Assembly: GCF_003268635.1 (NCBI RefSeq)
Contig: NZ_CP029639.1
Location: 4,413,501-4,477,500, forward strand
Source of the DNA: Paenibacillus sp. DCT19
GTDB taxonomy: Bacteria > Bacillota > Bacilli > Paenibacillales > Paenibacillaceae
Direction: 5' to 3'
DNA length: 64,000 nucleotides
The notes under the pieces: model-generated
Told to the model about the DNA's origin: nothing
Database searches by the model: none
What the model saw: the letters and a program-made list of their open reading frames with translations, nothing else
Shown: in pieces, positions 1 to 9,541 of the stretch
Position numbering within the stretch: the stretch's first letter is position 1
Layout of the letters: the number at the start of each line of letters is the position of its first letter
Position numbers and translations under genes: made by a program

Positions 1-1020
1 GAAGAAGGGTACCCCGATGAGGGCAACCAGAGCGCCTATTGGCATCTCGTATGGCGGGTTAATCATGCGTGCAGCCAGATCTGCAAATACAATCAGCAGA
101 CTTCCCAAAACGGCCGAACAAGGAATAATCCAACGATAATCTACTCCAACCAGCTTACGGGTAAGATGGGGAATGATAAGTCCAACGAAACCAACAGCTC
201 CAACGATGGATACTGCTGTTCCTGCCAGAATAAGCACAACAACAAGACCCACGAGCTTAATGAGACCTGTACGTTGACCTAGTCCCATTGCGATTTCTTC
301 CCCGAGACTTAGCAGGGTAATCGATCGAGAGATGATCAAGCCTCCAATGAGCGCAAGTACCACCCAAGGGAACATAATCTCAAGTTGAGACCACTTGGTT
401 CCTGCAACACCACCTGCTGTCCAGAAGGCGATATCTTGTCCAACTCTGTAATACAATGCAATCCCTTCGCTAAAAGCAGACAACATTGCGGTTACCGCAG
501 CACCAGCCAAGACGAGTCGCAGAGGTGTGAGACCCGATTTGGATGCTGCACCGAAACCGTAGACGAGCAGAACCCCGAGCCCTGCCCCGAGGAAGCAATA
601 CATAATGATGTACATATACGACAGACCTGGGAAAAATGCAAAACAGATTGCAAGCGCGAACCCTGCACCTGCGTTCAGTCCGAGCAATCCCGAATCCGCA
701 AGCGGATTACGAGTCATCCCTTGCATAATCGCGCCAGCTACAGCGAAGCAGGCACCGACCATTGCACCACCTAAAATTCGTGGTAACCGAATTTCCCAAA
801 TGATCTGATGTTGGTTAATATCCGGATTAAAGTTGAAGATGGCTTCCCATACCACACCCAACTTGATACTTGCAGCTCCGAAAGAAACGGATAACGCCAT
901 GCTCAACACAAGTAATATGGTTCCGCCGATCAAGATTAGCGTTGCAGCCCAGGGACGAGTATGTATTTTGGCTGTCGGCGATTCTGTGTTCTGACTTGCT
1001 GATGAATCTTGAGGAATCAT
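1..1020 (-). CDS. FecCD-family iron-siderophore ABC permease (partial)
   Basis: Inner-membrane permease subunit of an iron(III)-siderophore importer; it passes the substrate from a binding lipoprotein into the cytoplasm. The frame is open from the ATG at 1020 to the window edge (340 residues, C-terminus missing). It has a polar N-terminus of about 25 residues, then many hydrophobic helices. Family landmarks seen are RLPRILGGAMVGACFAVAGA, then MQGMTRNPLADSGLLGLNAGA, and GFVGLIIPHLTRKLVG near the coupling helix. A Fur box lies about 80 bp upstream, which fits iron repression. The exact siderophore cannot be told from sequence. Confidence 0.93.
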   Translation of the reverse strand, partial: MIPQDSSASQNTESPTAKIHTRPWAATLILIGGTILLVLSMALSVSFGAASIKLGVVWEAIFNFNPDINQHQIIWEIRLPRILGGAMVGACFAVAGAIMQGMTRNPLADSGLLGLNAGAGFALAICFAFFPGLSYMYIIMYCFLGAGLGVLLVYGFGAASKSGLTPLRLVLAGAAVTAMLSAFSEGIALYYRVGQDIAFWTAGGVAGTKWSQLEIMFPWVVLALIGGLIISRSITLLSLGEEIAMGLGQRTGLIKLVGLVVVLILAGTAVSIVGAVGFVGLIIPHLTRKLVGVDYRWIIPCSAVLGSLLIVFADLAARMINPPYEMPIGALVALIGVPFF

Positions 1021-1097
1021 ATGCTGTCACCCGCGTTATGAGTGCAAACCGATTCTATGTACATAACAATCACCCCTCTGTAAATACCGAACTTTAA

Positions 1098-1112
1098 TGA
1101 TATTGATTCTCA
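1098..1112 (-). promoter_or_regulatory. Fur box upstream of FecCD permease
   Basis: TGATATTGATTCTCA matches the Bacillus 7-1-7 Fur consensus TGATAATnATTATCA at 12 of 14 defined positions. It lies 78 bp upstream of the FecCD start, so iron-dependent repression is the natural reading. Confidence 0.75.
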
Positions 1113-1254
1113 TTCCCATACAACATTGTATGTCAATGAACGATTTCTCGCAATGGACAAAATGGACAAGTTTGTTGCACTTATTTTCATGGACACCAAA
1201 ATAAAGGCATAAAAACTTGAGAATCAGCAGTCCACAGCTGATTTCTCTAACACG

Positions 1255-1290
1255 AAAAAAAGCCATACTGGAAAAAAATCCAGTGTGGCT
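1255..1290 (-). terminator. Rho-independent terminator
   Basis: 12-bp stem (AGCCATACTGGA against TCCAGTGTGGCT) with a loop of six A, followed on the minus strand by a run of six T. It ends the GDPD transcript and shields the FecCD promoter region. Confidence 0.85.
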
Positions 1291-1370
1291 ATATGTAGAA
1301 TGATACGTCTGCACGATGTGTCGTGCGTTATTTCTTTATTCATTTTACCAATACAATATGAAAAAGATGA

Positions 1371-2114
1371 TCAACGTGTATGTGCAGCAGTTAATGCTGC
1401 CAATACATCCGGTACATCCGTAATGATGCCTTGAACCCCCATCTCAATCATCGCTTTCATCTCTTCAGGATCATTCACAGTGAATGGATGAGTCACCACG
1501 CCCTGCGCGATCGAAGCAACTACCTCTTCCCGAGTCACAGCGAATTTATAGGGATGCAGTGCAGAGGCCTCCAGCTTAACCGCATAGTCATAGGGACGAT
1601 ACAACTTTTCCATATAGAGGAGCGCTGTACGAATTTCAGGTGCCAGACGTTTGCATTTTACCAATGAGGCATGATTGAAGCTAGACAGAATGACTTGTTG
1701 TTCGAGATCCCATTCTCGAATGACCTGTACGATCTTCTCTTCCATCCCTTTGTAAGGAACAATTCCATTTTTCAGTTCAAGATTTAGCAGGATGTTTTTT
1801 CCTTGAATTAGTGCAAATAATTGTTCTAAAGAGGGGATGCGCTCTGCTGCAAAAGCTGTATGAAACCATGAGCCTGCATCAAGTTCTCGTAATTCCTCAT
1901 AGGTCTTATCTTTGACCCAGCCCTCTGCACCTGCTGTTCGCGTTAATGTCTCATCATGGATAAGCATGAGTCGACCATCGCTAGTCATCTGCACATCCGT
2001 TTCAATACCTGTAGCACCCAGCTCCAAACACCGCTCAAAGGCAGCCATTGTATTTTCCGGGCATACTGCCGATGCTCCCCGATGAGCAATAATCTCTAAT
2101 TTTCTCAACTCCAT
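1371..2114 (-). CDS. Glycerophosphodiester phosphodiesterase (GDPD family)
   Basis: Hydrolyses glycerophosphodiesters to glycerol-3-phosphate and an alcohol, for phospholipid head-group turnover. 247 residues, no signal peptide, so a cytoplasmic UgpQ-like form is likely. Catalytic landmarks: HRG at residues 11-13, E20, metal-binding E38 and D40 (ETDVQ), and H53 in LIHDETLTRT. Length and motif order are typical. It is monocistronic, with its own terminator. Confidence 0.93.
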   Translation of the reverse strand: MELRKLEIIAHRGASAVCPENTMAAFERCLELGATGIETDVQMTSDGRLMLIHDETLTRTAGAEGWVKDKTYEELRELDAGSWFHTAFAAERIPSLEQLFALIQGKNILLNLELKNGIVPYKGMEEKIVQVIREWDLEQQVILSSFNHASLVKCKRLAPEIRTALLYMEKLYRPYDYAVKLEASALHPYKFAVTREEVVASIAQGVVTHPFTVNDPEEMKAMIEMGVQGIITDVPDVLAALTAAHTR

Positions 2115-2340
2115 TGCCTCCTCACTTCACGATCCTTCAACCTCTTCACTATACATATGGTTTGTCATTCCTGTATTAACAGAGGGTTTAATTATGTACT
2201 TACGCCCCCTCCAAAGTAGCGATATAGGATAACATCCAGCAGGCTGGGGATTCACTCATTTTTGCGAACTCAATCTGCAAATTGACATAACATAGTATGA
2301 ACGATAGAAGTTTCTCACTCCGCCATAAGGAGGTTGACTA

Positions 2341-2613
2341 TTGAAACCTTCAAACAAAAATTCATCTAGCCAGCGCTACCGCACATCACAGCCACAGTCG
2401 GCTTCCAGGCTTTCCAGACCTACTGCACATATTAAAAACAAATCCACAAATTCAGCCAATCAGAGCAATTCCAACTCCAACTCCATCACAAGCAAGACGT
2501 TGGATCAGCTTGCTGTTATCGCGGCAATTCTTTCCTTGATCGCAGCAGCCCTCGGGCTGTATATCGCCTGGAAATCCTTAGGTCTCCCCGACCAAACTGC
2601 TGTTGTGGTATAG
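2341..2613 (+). CDS. Small Ser/Asn-rich single-helix membrane protein
   Basis: 90 residues from a TTG start with an AAGGAGG site about 8 bases upstream. The first 55 residues are polar, rich in Ser, Asn, Gln and basic residues; residues about 58-77 form one hydrophobic helix, followed by a short tail. No family recognised. The good ribosome site argues for a real gene; function unknown. Confidence 0.6.
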   Translation: MKPSNKNSSSQRYRTSQPQSASRLSRPTAHIKNKSTNSANQSNSNSNSITSKTLDQLAVIAAILSLIAAALGLYIAWKSLGLPDQTAVVV

Positions 2614-2740
2614 GCTGTACAAACTAAAATGCTCTACGCTTGCGACGACTGATCCTGTTTCTCCACATCCGTTTGGAGGCAGGATTTATTTTTTCTACTC
2701 AACTCAATCCTTGGTTACAAAGCAAAAAAACCATTCCCCC

Positions 2741-2767
2741 GAAACGCCGGAACAAACCCGGCGTTTC
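2741..2767 (-). terminator. Putative terminator
   Basis: 10-bp perfect stem GAAACGCCGG with a short loop. A run of seven T follows on the minus strand after a gap of about 10 bases, so it is an imperfect terminator for the YjcZ-like gene to its right. Confidence 0.5.
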
Positions 2768-2834
2768 TTGGAAAGGCCATTATTTACTAGATTCGGTCAC
2801 ACGGCAGTACCCGATCCTAGAATGGCTGACCGAA

Positions 2835-2963
2835 TTACAGAATGAACGTACGGGAGATAATAACCAGCAAAATGAACAATACCAGAATCGCGCCTGTAGA
2901 TGTCCATGCTCCACCGCCGAAACCTCCGCAGTAACCGTACCCTGCACCTTTAAGTCCGCTCAT
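2835..2963 (-). CDS. YjcZ/SscA-family sporulation peptide
   Basis: 42-residue peptide: a Gly/Tyr-rich N-terminus (residues 3-19) and one C-terminal helix (TGAILVLFILLVIIS). This layout is that of the YjcZ family, whose member SscA takes part in B. subtilis spore coat assembly. A GGGAGTG ribosome site precedes the ATG. A close paralog lies at 52660-52785. The role in spores is from the family, not shown here. Confidence 0.85.
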   Translation of the reverse strand: MSGLKGAGYGYCGGFGGGAWTSTGAILVLFILLVIISRTFIL

Positions 2964-3071
2964 GAGTGACACTCCCTTCTATAAGAAAGTACACTATAGA
3001 CTATGTCTAAGCCTCTAAATTGTTTGGGCAGAATGGAAAGTTTTGCACAGGGGCGCATGATTCCCGTTAGT

Positions 3072-3656
3072 TCACTTCTTGTCTAGCTGAGACCACTTTT
3101 GAGAAAGTTCAGCTGGAACATAGGCAGACATTTGCTGTAGTAATGTTGCTGGATCTGATTCCAAACTCCACAAGCTAAGATGGGAAGTATTCGAAAATCC
3201 TTCATGCACGCTATGCTCCACCATTTTCATAAGGGGCTCATAGTATCCTTTTACATTTAATAGACCTACAGGTTTACGGTGAATGCCAATTTGAGCCCAG
3301 CATAACACTTCGAACAACTCCTCAAACGTTCCCATTCCCCCAGGTAGAGCAATGAAACCATCCGATAACTCAGCCATCGTAGACTTCCGTTCATGCATCG
3401 TTCCTACCTCAATCAGCTGTGTGAGACCTCCATGTACAATCTCTCCTCGGAACAGCCCTGTAGGCATGACACCAATCACTTCACCACCCTGCTGCAACGC
3501 CGCATCGGCTACTGCACCCATTAGCCCCATACATGATCCGCCATAGACGAGAGTATAACCGCTTGTGGCAATTTGTTTACCTAATTCGATAGCTTGCTGT
3601 GTATATTCTGGCTGATGACCTGGATTAGAACCTGCAAAAACACATATACGTTTCAA
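3072..3656 (-). CDS. LOG-family phosphoribohydrolase
   Basis: Lonely Guy (TIGR00730) family; members cleave nucleoside 5'-monophosphates, releasing base and ribose-5-phosphate, and in plants activate cytokinins. 194 residues, normal length. Seen: the nucleotide-binding start (CVFAGSNPG), [17 protein letters not shown] at 87-91 and the signature PGGMGTFEE at 105-113. It starts at a TTG with AAGGAG 8 bases upstream. Old annotations call this family lysine decarboxylase, which is wrong for the class. Confidence 0.92.
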   Translation of the reverse strand: MKRICVFAGSNPGHQPEYTQQAIELGKQIATSGYTLVYGGSCMGLMGAVADAALQQGGEVIGVMPTGLFRGEIVHGGLTQLIEVGTMHERKSTMAELSDGFIALPGGMGTFEELFEVLCWAQIGIHRKPVGLLNVKGYYEPLMKMVEHSVHEGFSNTSHLSLWSLESDPATLLQQMSAYVPAELSQKWSQLDKK

Positions 3657-3754
3657 ACGTCTTCACTCCTTGTCTCTTGTTGTTTATCTCACTAGTATAT
3701 ATCACAAATGTCATTGCTATGTTACTCCAATTTACATTCCTATATAGCCAGAAA

Positions 3755-3782
3755 AGCCCGACCGTTTGCAGCCGGTCGGGCT
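3755..3782 (-). terminator. Rho-independent terminator
   Basis: AGCCCGACCG stem with a matching downstream arm, followed on the minus strand by TTTTC. It ends the transcript of the 3891-4325 gene. Confidence 0.8.
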
Positions 3783-3890
3783 CCCATGTTATTACACATC
3801 ATTTAGAAGGGTTGTTACACTTAATATAACGACTAAAGATTAAATCCAGATGATCTGAACATGAAATGAATATTAAATATATTCATAAGT

Positions 3891-4325
3891 TTAACGAATT
3901 CCTCGCCGTGAACGTACGACAAACATATACTTGTCCTTACGAAGAAATCGCCCATCTGCAATTTCAACCTGGTCTTCGTCATGGCGAAGGATGGTGGTGG
4001 ACAAAGCTACAATTTTGGCTCTTCTCCATATCATCACTTCTGATTTAAAATATATCGCATTATCAAACTGTATTGCCTTCTTCATGACATATCCAACCTT
4101 ATGCACCTCAGATCGCGCCTTCTTCAAAGGCAGGCTCTCCTCGGGCAAGGGTCTGATCATTGCGATGTTATCAAACGATACTTTGATACGTTTGGGTCCA
4201 ATCCGTACACAACCCGATTCTTCGTCCCAATCGACCAGCGTTCCTTTTAACGGCTCTCGTATGCCAGTCGCTCGGTATACAGCTACTTTTCGTCCCACCC
4301 AATGTCGCAATGTCCTCACCCTCAT
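3891..4325 (-). CDS. Conserved hypothetical protein downstream of ung
   Basis: 144 residues, basic, no signal peptide or membrane helix. The N-terminal half (residues 9-60: VGRKVAVYRATG, GTLVDWDEESGCVRIG, IRPLPE) looks like a small beta-barrel domain. It begins 4 bases after the uracil-DNA glycosylase stop, so the two are probably co-transcribed. I do not recognise the family. Confidence 0.7.
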   Translation of the reverse strand: MRVRTLRHWVGRKVAVYRATGIREPLKGTLVDWDEESGCVRIGPKRIKVSFDNIAMIRPLPEESLPLKKARSEVHKVGYVMKKAIQFDNAIYFKSEVMIWRRAKIVALSTTILRHDEDQVEIADGRFLRKDKYMFVVRSRRGIR

Positions 4326-4329
4326 TTAT

Positions 4330-4997
4330 CTAGTTTTGCGGTATATTCCAGTCGATCGGTTCAATACCTTTGGAGGTCAAGAAATCATTGGCCTTCGAGA
4401 AGGGACGACTGCCAAAGAACCCACGATGGGCAGCAAGTGGACTTGGATGTGTAGACTCCAACACCAGATGCTTGTCTCGATGGATAAAGGCACCCTTCTT
4501 CTGAGCATGACTGCCCCACAGCATAAATACCATAGGCTCTGAACGCTCGTTTAATTCCCGTATAACGGCATCCGTAAACGTCTGCCAGCCTAGACCTTGA
4601 TGTGAATTAGGTTGACCTTCACGTACAGTTAACACATTGTTAAGCAGCAATACCCCTGTTTGGCCCAATGAACCAAATAACCATGTGCAGGGATTGGAAG
4701 ACCTAGATCAGCATGCAATTCCTTATAGATGTTTCTCAAGGATGGTGGAATGCGCACACCTGGCATAACCGAAAAACTCAACCCGTGAGCCTGACCTTCA
4801 CCGTGATACGGGTCTTGTCCAATAATAACTGCTTTCACCTGATGAAACGGGGTCAGCTTCAGTGCAGAGAACAAATTTTCCTTGGACGGATAAACGGTTT
4901 GAGTTTTGTACTCTGCGGCCAGCGCATAACGAATTTTATTGAAATACTCGGCATTCACTTCATCATGCAACACCGAATCCCAATCATTTTCAAACAT
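4330..4997 (-). pseudogene. ung: Uracil-DNA glycosylase, frameshifted (probable 1-base assembly error)
   Basis: Family 1 uracil-DNA glycosylase, which removes uracil from DNA to start base excision repair. The N-terminal part (from ATG 4997) has the water-activating motif GQDPYHG (residues 60-66, D62). The C-terminal part lies in another frame and has [13 protein letters not shown] and the catalytic His motif [13 protein letters not shown]. The frames join at [13 protein letters not shown] if the C4 run at 4653-4656 is restored to C5, giving 222 residues, the normal length. All catalytic parts are present, so a sequence error is likelier than a dead gene. Confidence 0.85.
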
Positions 4998-5248
4998 AGA
5001 TGTAGGCTCCTTCCCATGGATGAATACGTACGTTTGCAGCCATCTAGCTGGCTGCTAGCTGTGTGAGCCGCTACCGTCAGCTCATAGACTATCCATCATT
5101 TTAACATAACCGAAGTCCACAGGCTAGAAATCTGCACAGCATATGCCATTAGAGCCTTCCTCTGCTGCTGTACTCAGTCAAACAAATCTTACTTTTGGTT
5201 GTAAACCTGCCCTGATCTAGAGCGTTAACAACATATTAATGCATACAC

Positions 5249-5291
5249 AAAAAACGCCTTCCCCAAGGCGGGTATCCACCGGAGAAGGCGC
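5249..5291 (-). terminator. Rho-independent terminator
   Basis: Arms CGCCTTCTCC and GGGGAAGGCG with a loop of about 17 bases, then six T on the minus strand; placed 58 bases after the M16C protease stop. Confidence 0.8.
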
Positions 5292-5349
5292 TAATTTGCA
5301 CCATTTCAAGTCATGTAATCACATCGTTGCGGCCAATGTTTCTGGATAC

Positions 5350-8271
5350 TTAGTACTTGATCAGGTCAAGTGTCTCATCGAACAAGTCACGTTGTTCCTC
5401 GATCTTACTCTCGTTACCAATGACACAGCGATGTTTCTCCTCAAGGATTGCAGAGATCAGCTGAGCAAAGTTAACGATATCCGCTTCTGTAGTGCTCAGC
5501 ACCTCATCTCTTTCTTTCTGGAGGTCTGCCTCGGTCACGTTAGACAAGTAGCACTCCAACGAGAAGGTTCCCTCTGCATACGGCGTTCTAGGCGCATCAA
5601 GATCTTGAATTGCACCAATGATATAACGAGTCATTTCGCGCGAATCCGCTTTGAAGTTTTGCAAATACTGCGGCATCTCTTCGTACACGTTATAGGTTTT
5701 CTCCAAGTTAGGGTCTCTGTAAGATGCCATGTAGCTGTCGCCACTGCGTCTAAAACCGGTCATACAACCATAGGCTCCGCCTTTAGCGCGAATATTGGTC
5801 CATAAATAATCCAGTGACAGAATGCCCTGTAACACACGAAGCGAGCCCGTATACTCGAAGCCTTTATGGATGAAGTTACCTGTCTGCACGACGTACTGAA
5901 CCTCCGATGGAGACTTGAAGCCCTCGTTGTGATGGACTGCTTGGAATTCAGTATGTTCTTTAACAACCTCTTGCGTATATAGCTTCGCTTTTAGTTTTGA
6001 TACGTGCTGATCTAGGGTAGCATATCCCTGATCATCAGCCGTGTAACTTACCAGCAGATTCTCGGGTCTGAAGATCATTCCCGTCAGCTCTTTCAAACGG
6101 GTCGTAAGCTCTTCTTTGCGATCATCATAGTTTGCCTGAAGCTCCTCAAGCCACTGGTAGAACGCCACTCCACTTACCGCTTCCCGGAAAGCAGCTACGG
6201 CTGAATGCTTGGCAGAGGATCTGCCCATCGCTGCCGAATGCCCACTATTAATCAAGCTACGCTGCAGTCTTCCCTTCAATTGGGAGATAATCTCGTATAA
6301 CCGCTTCGTATCGTGGAACTGTGAGGTCAGTACAATCTCTTCAATCATATCAAAAGCAAAATCCAGCTTGTCGTACAGAATTTTAGCTTCAATCTCGAAA
6401 TGAGCTTTATACGTATTGTATTGACGAGCATCCGCGCTCGCACCTACGCTCGCACTGATTCCACCGGAATGGATGTGAATTTCATTAGATAATCCATTGA
6501 ATTTAAAGTTTGCCGTATCCACGTAACCTAACACACTTTTCAAAAGTCCTAGGTACGGCTGTAAATGCTCTGGAACTTCCTTCACATTAAACAGCAATTT
6601 CAGATAGCCAATTCCGTTCGTGTACAGATTATGATGTACAATTGTTGTTCCGTCGACGGACTTTAATGTATTCGATAATTTGGACGCTTGCGGATCAATA
6701 TCTTCAATCGACAAAGTTGGGATGACCTGCTGCTGCTCTTTCGTTGAAGGTGCATTCTGATAATCCGCGAGTTCCTTGGTACGTTGAACCAGTTGCTCGA
6801 TCTCTTCCTTACTCAGACTTGCTTGGAGGGATTTCAAACGAGATTTCAGCGCCTCTTCTTTACGCAAACTTAGCCCTTTATCCGGAGTCACGGCGACAAA
6901 AGAAGTATGTGTATTTTGCAATAAATATTGCTCAATCAATTGCTCAAAGTACCCTTCATTCATCTTCGTTCTAAGTGAAGCAAATACGTCATTAGCCTCC
7001 AAATGGGTAAATGGTGCCTCGTCGTCATATAACCAGCTCTGTAACGTGTAGAAGCCATAGATCAGTCCTTTTGGCATTCTTCCAAAGTCCGCTTCCCGAT
7101 GATTGAATTCATATGAATTAATACCGGCTAACAGCGCCTTCGGATCGATCCCTTCCCGCACAACGCGCTCAAGCACTTCTTGAACCGTATCAAGGAACAC
7201 CTGTTTACTTTCCAAGTTGCTCTTCTTCAGTCCAATCGTCATGACTGGCTGGTACAAGCTATCATCATAAGAGCCATATACGTCCTTCGCAATTCCTTTG
7301 TCGAGCAACGCCTGCTTCAATACCGCACCAGGGGCGTTCAGAAGCGCATACTGCAATATTTGAAAGGCGATATTCAGTTCCTGATCCAAACTTGTTCCAA
7401 TAACCGCATTATAGGTCAAAAAGCTGTTGTCCACTTCCGACTCTGTCGTTCCGGCCGAATACGTTTGTACGACATCAACACGTTCACCGAATGCAGGCTG
7501 CAGTCCAATCTCTGAATCCGTCTCCATCCGATCATATTGACTCAGATACGTTTCATCCAGCCATTTGAGCTTCTCCTCCATATCCATGTCTCCATACAAA
7601 TAAATAAAGCTGTTGGACGGATGATAATACTTCGTATGGAAATCCAGGAGTCCTTGATAGGTTAGATCCGTAATCTCGTCCGGGATACCTCCGGATTCCT
7701 TCGAATACGTCGTGTCTGGGAATAATGAGTTGAGCACAGCTCTGCGAACAATTCGTTCAGGTGAAGAAAAAGCACCTTTCATTTCGTTATATACAACACC
7801 GTTATATGTTAAATCATCCTCTGCAGAAGCTAGTTTGTAGTTCCAACCTTCCTGCAAAAATATTTTCTCGTTCTCATAAATATTCGTATTTAACACCGCA
7901 TCCAGATAGATGTCCATCAAATTATGAAAATCATGCTCATTGCGGCTTGCAATAGGATAGATCGTTTTGTCCGGGTACGTCATTGCATTCAGAAATGTAT
8001 TGAGTGAACCCTTCAACAATTCCACAAAGGAATCCTTCGCTGGAAACTTCTTAGAGCCGCATAGTACGGAATGCTCCAGAATATGAGGTACGCCTGTATT
8101 ATCGCTAGGTGGTGTTCTAAAACCGATACTAAATACTTTATTGTCGTCTTCGTTGGACATAAGTACAATTTTGGCGCCTGACTTTTTGTGTTCCAGCAAG
8201 TAGCCGTCAGATTTCAGTTCCTCCATCCTGCGTTCCTGGATTACTTGATAAGACTGAAGCTGTTTCAACAT
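5350..8271 (-). CDS. M16C-family zinc metalloprotease (presequence-protease type)
   Basis: 973-residue clamshell peptidase of the insulinase superfamily, closest in layout to PreP/Cym1, which degrade short unstructured peptides. The inverted zinc motif HILEH is at 63-67, with the distal glutamate segment in VVYNEMKGAFSSPE. Two M16 halves are joined by a helical hinge (about residues 480-540, Lys/Glu/Gln-rich). There is no signal peptide, so it is cytoplasmic. ATG start 8271. Single gene with its own terminator. Confidence 0.92.
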   Translation of the reverse strand: MLKQLQSYQVIQERRMEELKSDGYLLEHKKSGAKIVLMSNEDDNKVFSIGFRTPPSDNTGVPHILEHSVLCGSKKFPAKDSFVELLKGSLNTFLNAMTYPDKTIYPIASRNEHDFHNLMDIYLDAVLNTNIYENEKIFLQEGWNYKLASAEDDLTYNGVVYNEMKGAFSSPERIVRRAVLNSLFPDTTYSKESGGIPDEITDLTYQGLLDFHTKYYHPSNSFIYLYGDMDMEEKLKWLDETYLSQYDRMETDSEIGLQPAFGERVDVVQTYSAGTTESEVDNSFLTYNAVIGTSLDQELNIAFQILQYALLNAPGAVLKQALLDKGIAKDVYGSYDDSLYQPVMTIGLKKSNLESKQVFLDTVQEVLERVVREGIDPKALLAGINSYEFNHREADFGRMPKGLIYGFYTLQSWLYDDEAPFTHLEANDVFASLRTKMNEGYFEQLIEQYLLQNTHTSFVAVTPDKGLSLRKEEALKSRLKSLQASLSKEEIEQLVQRTKELADYQNAPSTKEQQQVIPTLSIEDIDPQASKLSNTLKSVDGTTIVHHNLYTNGIGYLKLLFNVKEVPEHLQPYLGLLKSVLGYVDTANFKFNGLSNEIHIHSGGISASVGASADARQYNTYKAHFEIEAKILYDKLDFAFDMIEEIVLTSQFHDTKRLYEIISQLKGRLQRSLINSGHSAAMGRSSAKHSAVAAFREAVSGVAFYQWLEELQANYDDRKEELTTRLKELTGMIFRPENLLVSYTADDQGYATLDQHVSKLKAKLYTQEVVKEHTEFQAVHHNEGFKSPSEVQYVVQTGNFIHKGFEYTGSLRVLQGILSLDYLWTNIRAKGGAYGCMTGFRRSGDSYMASYRDPNLEKTYNVYEEMPQYLQNFKADSREMTRYIIGAIQDLDAPRTPYAEGTFSLECYLSNVTEADLQKERDEVLSTTEADIVNFAQLISAILEEKHRCVIGNESKIEEQRDLFDETLDLIKY

Positions 8272-8526
8272 ATGTCGAGTCCTCCATTAAAAATGTATTT
8301 GGTTAACTTTGAGCTCCGCAAGATAAAGGTAATATATGCCTATAGACAGTATACACCATCGCCCCTTGTCTTCATAACGACCACCACGGATTGTTTCATT
8401 ACCCATCCACAATGTCAAAAAAAAGATCGGACACTGATCTGAACGCAAAAAAACGCAACACGAATAAAAATATTCAGCTATACTGTACCTAAATATTCAT
8501 AGCCAACATTGGCGGAGGTTTTAAAT

Positions 8527-8694
8527 TTGTCTAAGTACACTAAATTCTATGTATTAGCTTTTGTTTGGATGACATTAGGGGTCTTGCATCCAACAGGTTA
8601 TGCACCAAAAGAAATTTACTTTTTCACATATTTACCTGGCTCAACTCTGTTTGTAGTCCTTAACATTATCGAATACAAGAATTCGAGAAAGTAA
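8527..8694 (+). CDS. Small two-helix membrane protein
   Basis: 55 residues from a TTG at 8527, chosen because GGCGGAGG (8511-8518) sits at correct spacing. Two hydrophobic stretches (residues about 7-23 and 32-48) and a basic C-terminus. No family recognised. It is the last host gene before attL. Confidence 0.6.
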   Translation: MSKYTKFYVLAFVWMTLGVLHPTGYAPKEIYFFTYLPGSTLFVVLNIIEYKNSRK

Positions 8695-8799
8695 TGTTGC
8701 TTTTCATTTAGGAGCTGTGACGTAACGGTAAAGATTCCCAAAGAAAGAAAAAAGAGGCTTACGAACAATAAATCAAGGCTCTTTTTGAAAGTATAAAAA

Positions 8800-8832
8800 A
8801 AGGAAACTCCCTGATATATCAAGGAGTTTCCT
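8800..8832. terminator. Terminator, originally of tRNA-Leu
   Basis: Arms AAGGAAACTCC and GGAGTTTCCTT, with an A-run on the left and T-rich sequence on the right, so it can work both ways. It lies next to the orphaned tRNA 3' half; before integration it would have ended the minus-strand tRNA-Leu transcript. Confidence 0.8.
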
Positions 8833-8841
8833 TCTTCTTAA

Positions 8842-8900
8842 ATGGATGCCGAGGACCGGGATCGAACCGGTACGGTAGTCACCTACCGCAGGATTTTAAG
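8842..8900. repeat. attL: 59-bp core, orphan tRNA-Leu 3' half
   Basis: Identical over 59 bp to 48336-48394. It holds the tRNA from the discriminator base through the T-arm, variable arm and part of the anticodon stem, and diverges at 8901. Host sequence lies to the left and phage sequence to the right. Confidence 0.97.
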
Positions 8901-9019
8901 ACATGAGTTTCTATTGGTCTGAAATGGAATGAAGGCTATAAATGCAGTTGTATCAAGGCTTCAAGTCGTTCGTATGTTGTTCTTATTTGGACTGGATTCT
9001 ACTACTTAATCTAGAGTCC

Positions 9020-9060
9020 GTCCCCAATATGTCCCCAATCCGTCCCCAGCTTGTCCCCAA
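9020..9060 (+). repeat. Arm-type integrase sites, left (four 11-bp-phased repeats)
   Basis: GTCCCCAA-like octamers begin at 9020, 9031, 9042 and 9053, exactly 11 bp apart, so all face one side of the helix. Two more at the same spacing lie at the other prophage end (48218, 48229). The positions, 120 bp from the left core and 100 bp from the right core, fit arm sites of a lambda-type tyrosine integrase. Binding is inferred. Confidence 0.7.
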
Positions 9061-9063
9061 GAT

Positions 9064-9216
9064 TCACTCGACCAGAATCGTGTGTTCTAGGGACGGGGAC
9101 GCCACTTTTATAAGAACAGGAGTGTCTATCCCTTGCGCAGAAATCAAAACCTGCGCAAGGGTTTTTGCTGCTTGTTGAGAAATATCCTGTTGAACATTGA
9201 TCTGATGTGAATGCAT
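9064..9216 (-). CDS. Possible small protein
   Basis: 50 residues (MHSHQINVQQD... to ILVE) from an ATG at 9216 with AGGGGGAA upstream. No family recognised. A perfect 11-bp hairpin (CCCTTGCGCAG, 9130-9140, with its complement at 9151-9161), followed on the plus strand by TTTTTG, lies inside the frame and looks like a plus-strand terminator, which lowers confidence that this is a gene. Confidence 0.35.
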   Translation of the reverse strand: MHSHQINVQQDISQQAAKTLAQVLISAQGIDTPVLIKVASPSLEHTILVE

Positions 9217-9234
9217 GATGTTCCCCCTGTCATG

Positions 9235-9264
9235 TTTACCCCCAGGGACTTCAAATGTTATACT
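9235..9264 (+). promoter_or_regulatory. Promoter of the left XRE gene
   Basis: TTTACC, 18-bp spacer, TATACT, with an extended -10 TG at 9256-9257. The GTG start at 9297 follows with GGAGGT between. Confidence 0.55.
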
Positions 9265-9296
9265 CTTTGCATTAAAAGGCAACTGGAGGTCAATTA

Positions 9297-9515
9297 GTGG
9301 AAGTCTCCCGAGGGAGATGTAGGCTTCTTGAACTCATAACCGCTCGAGGCTGGACACAGACTGAATATGCCAATCGATCTGGAAGGTCTCAGAGAATGAT
9401 TTCCCATTTCTGCAACAGTAAACGTGTAATGCTGCCTGAAGATATGTATACTGCCGTGATTTTACTGAATTGCAATTGGGATGATCTTTATGAGTTTGAT
9501 GTTAAGCGTACATGA
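9297..9515 (+). CDS. XRE-family HTH regulator near attL
   Basis: 72-residue DNA-binding protein consisting of one helix-turn-helix (residues about 9-60: LLELITARGWTQTEYANRSG, then RMISHFCNSKRVMLPEDMY). The GTG start at 9297 follows GGAGGT and a good promoter. It faces away from attL and ends just before two dyads (9519-9531 and 9542-9566). Target unknown. Confidence 0.75.
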   Translation: MEVSRGRCRLLELITARGWTQTEYANRSGRSQRMISHFCNSKRVMLPEDMYTAVILLNCNWDDLYEFDVKRT

Positions 9516-9541
9516 GGCGGTAATACCGCACTCCCCCGGTC

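Noticed and set aside
8616-8822. 68-residue minus-strand hydrophobic frame
   Set aside because: It covers the terminator at 8800-8832 and lies opposite a plus-strand frame with a good ribosome site.
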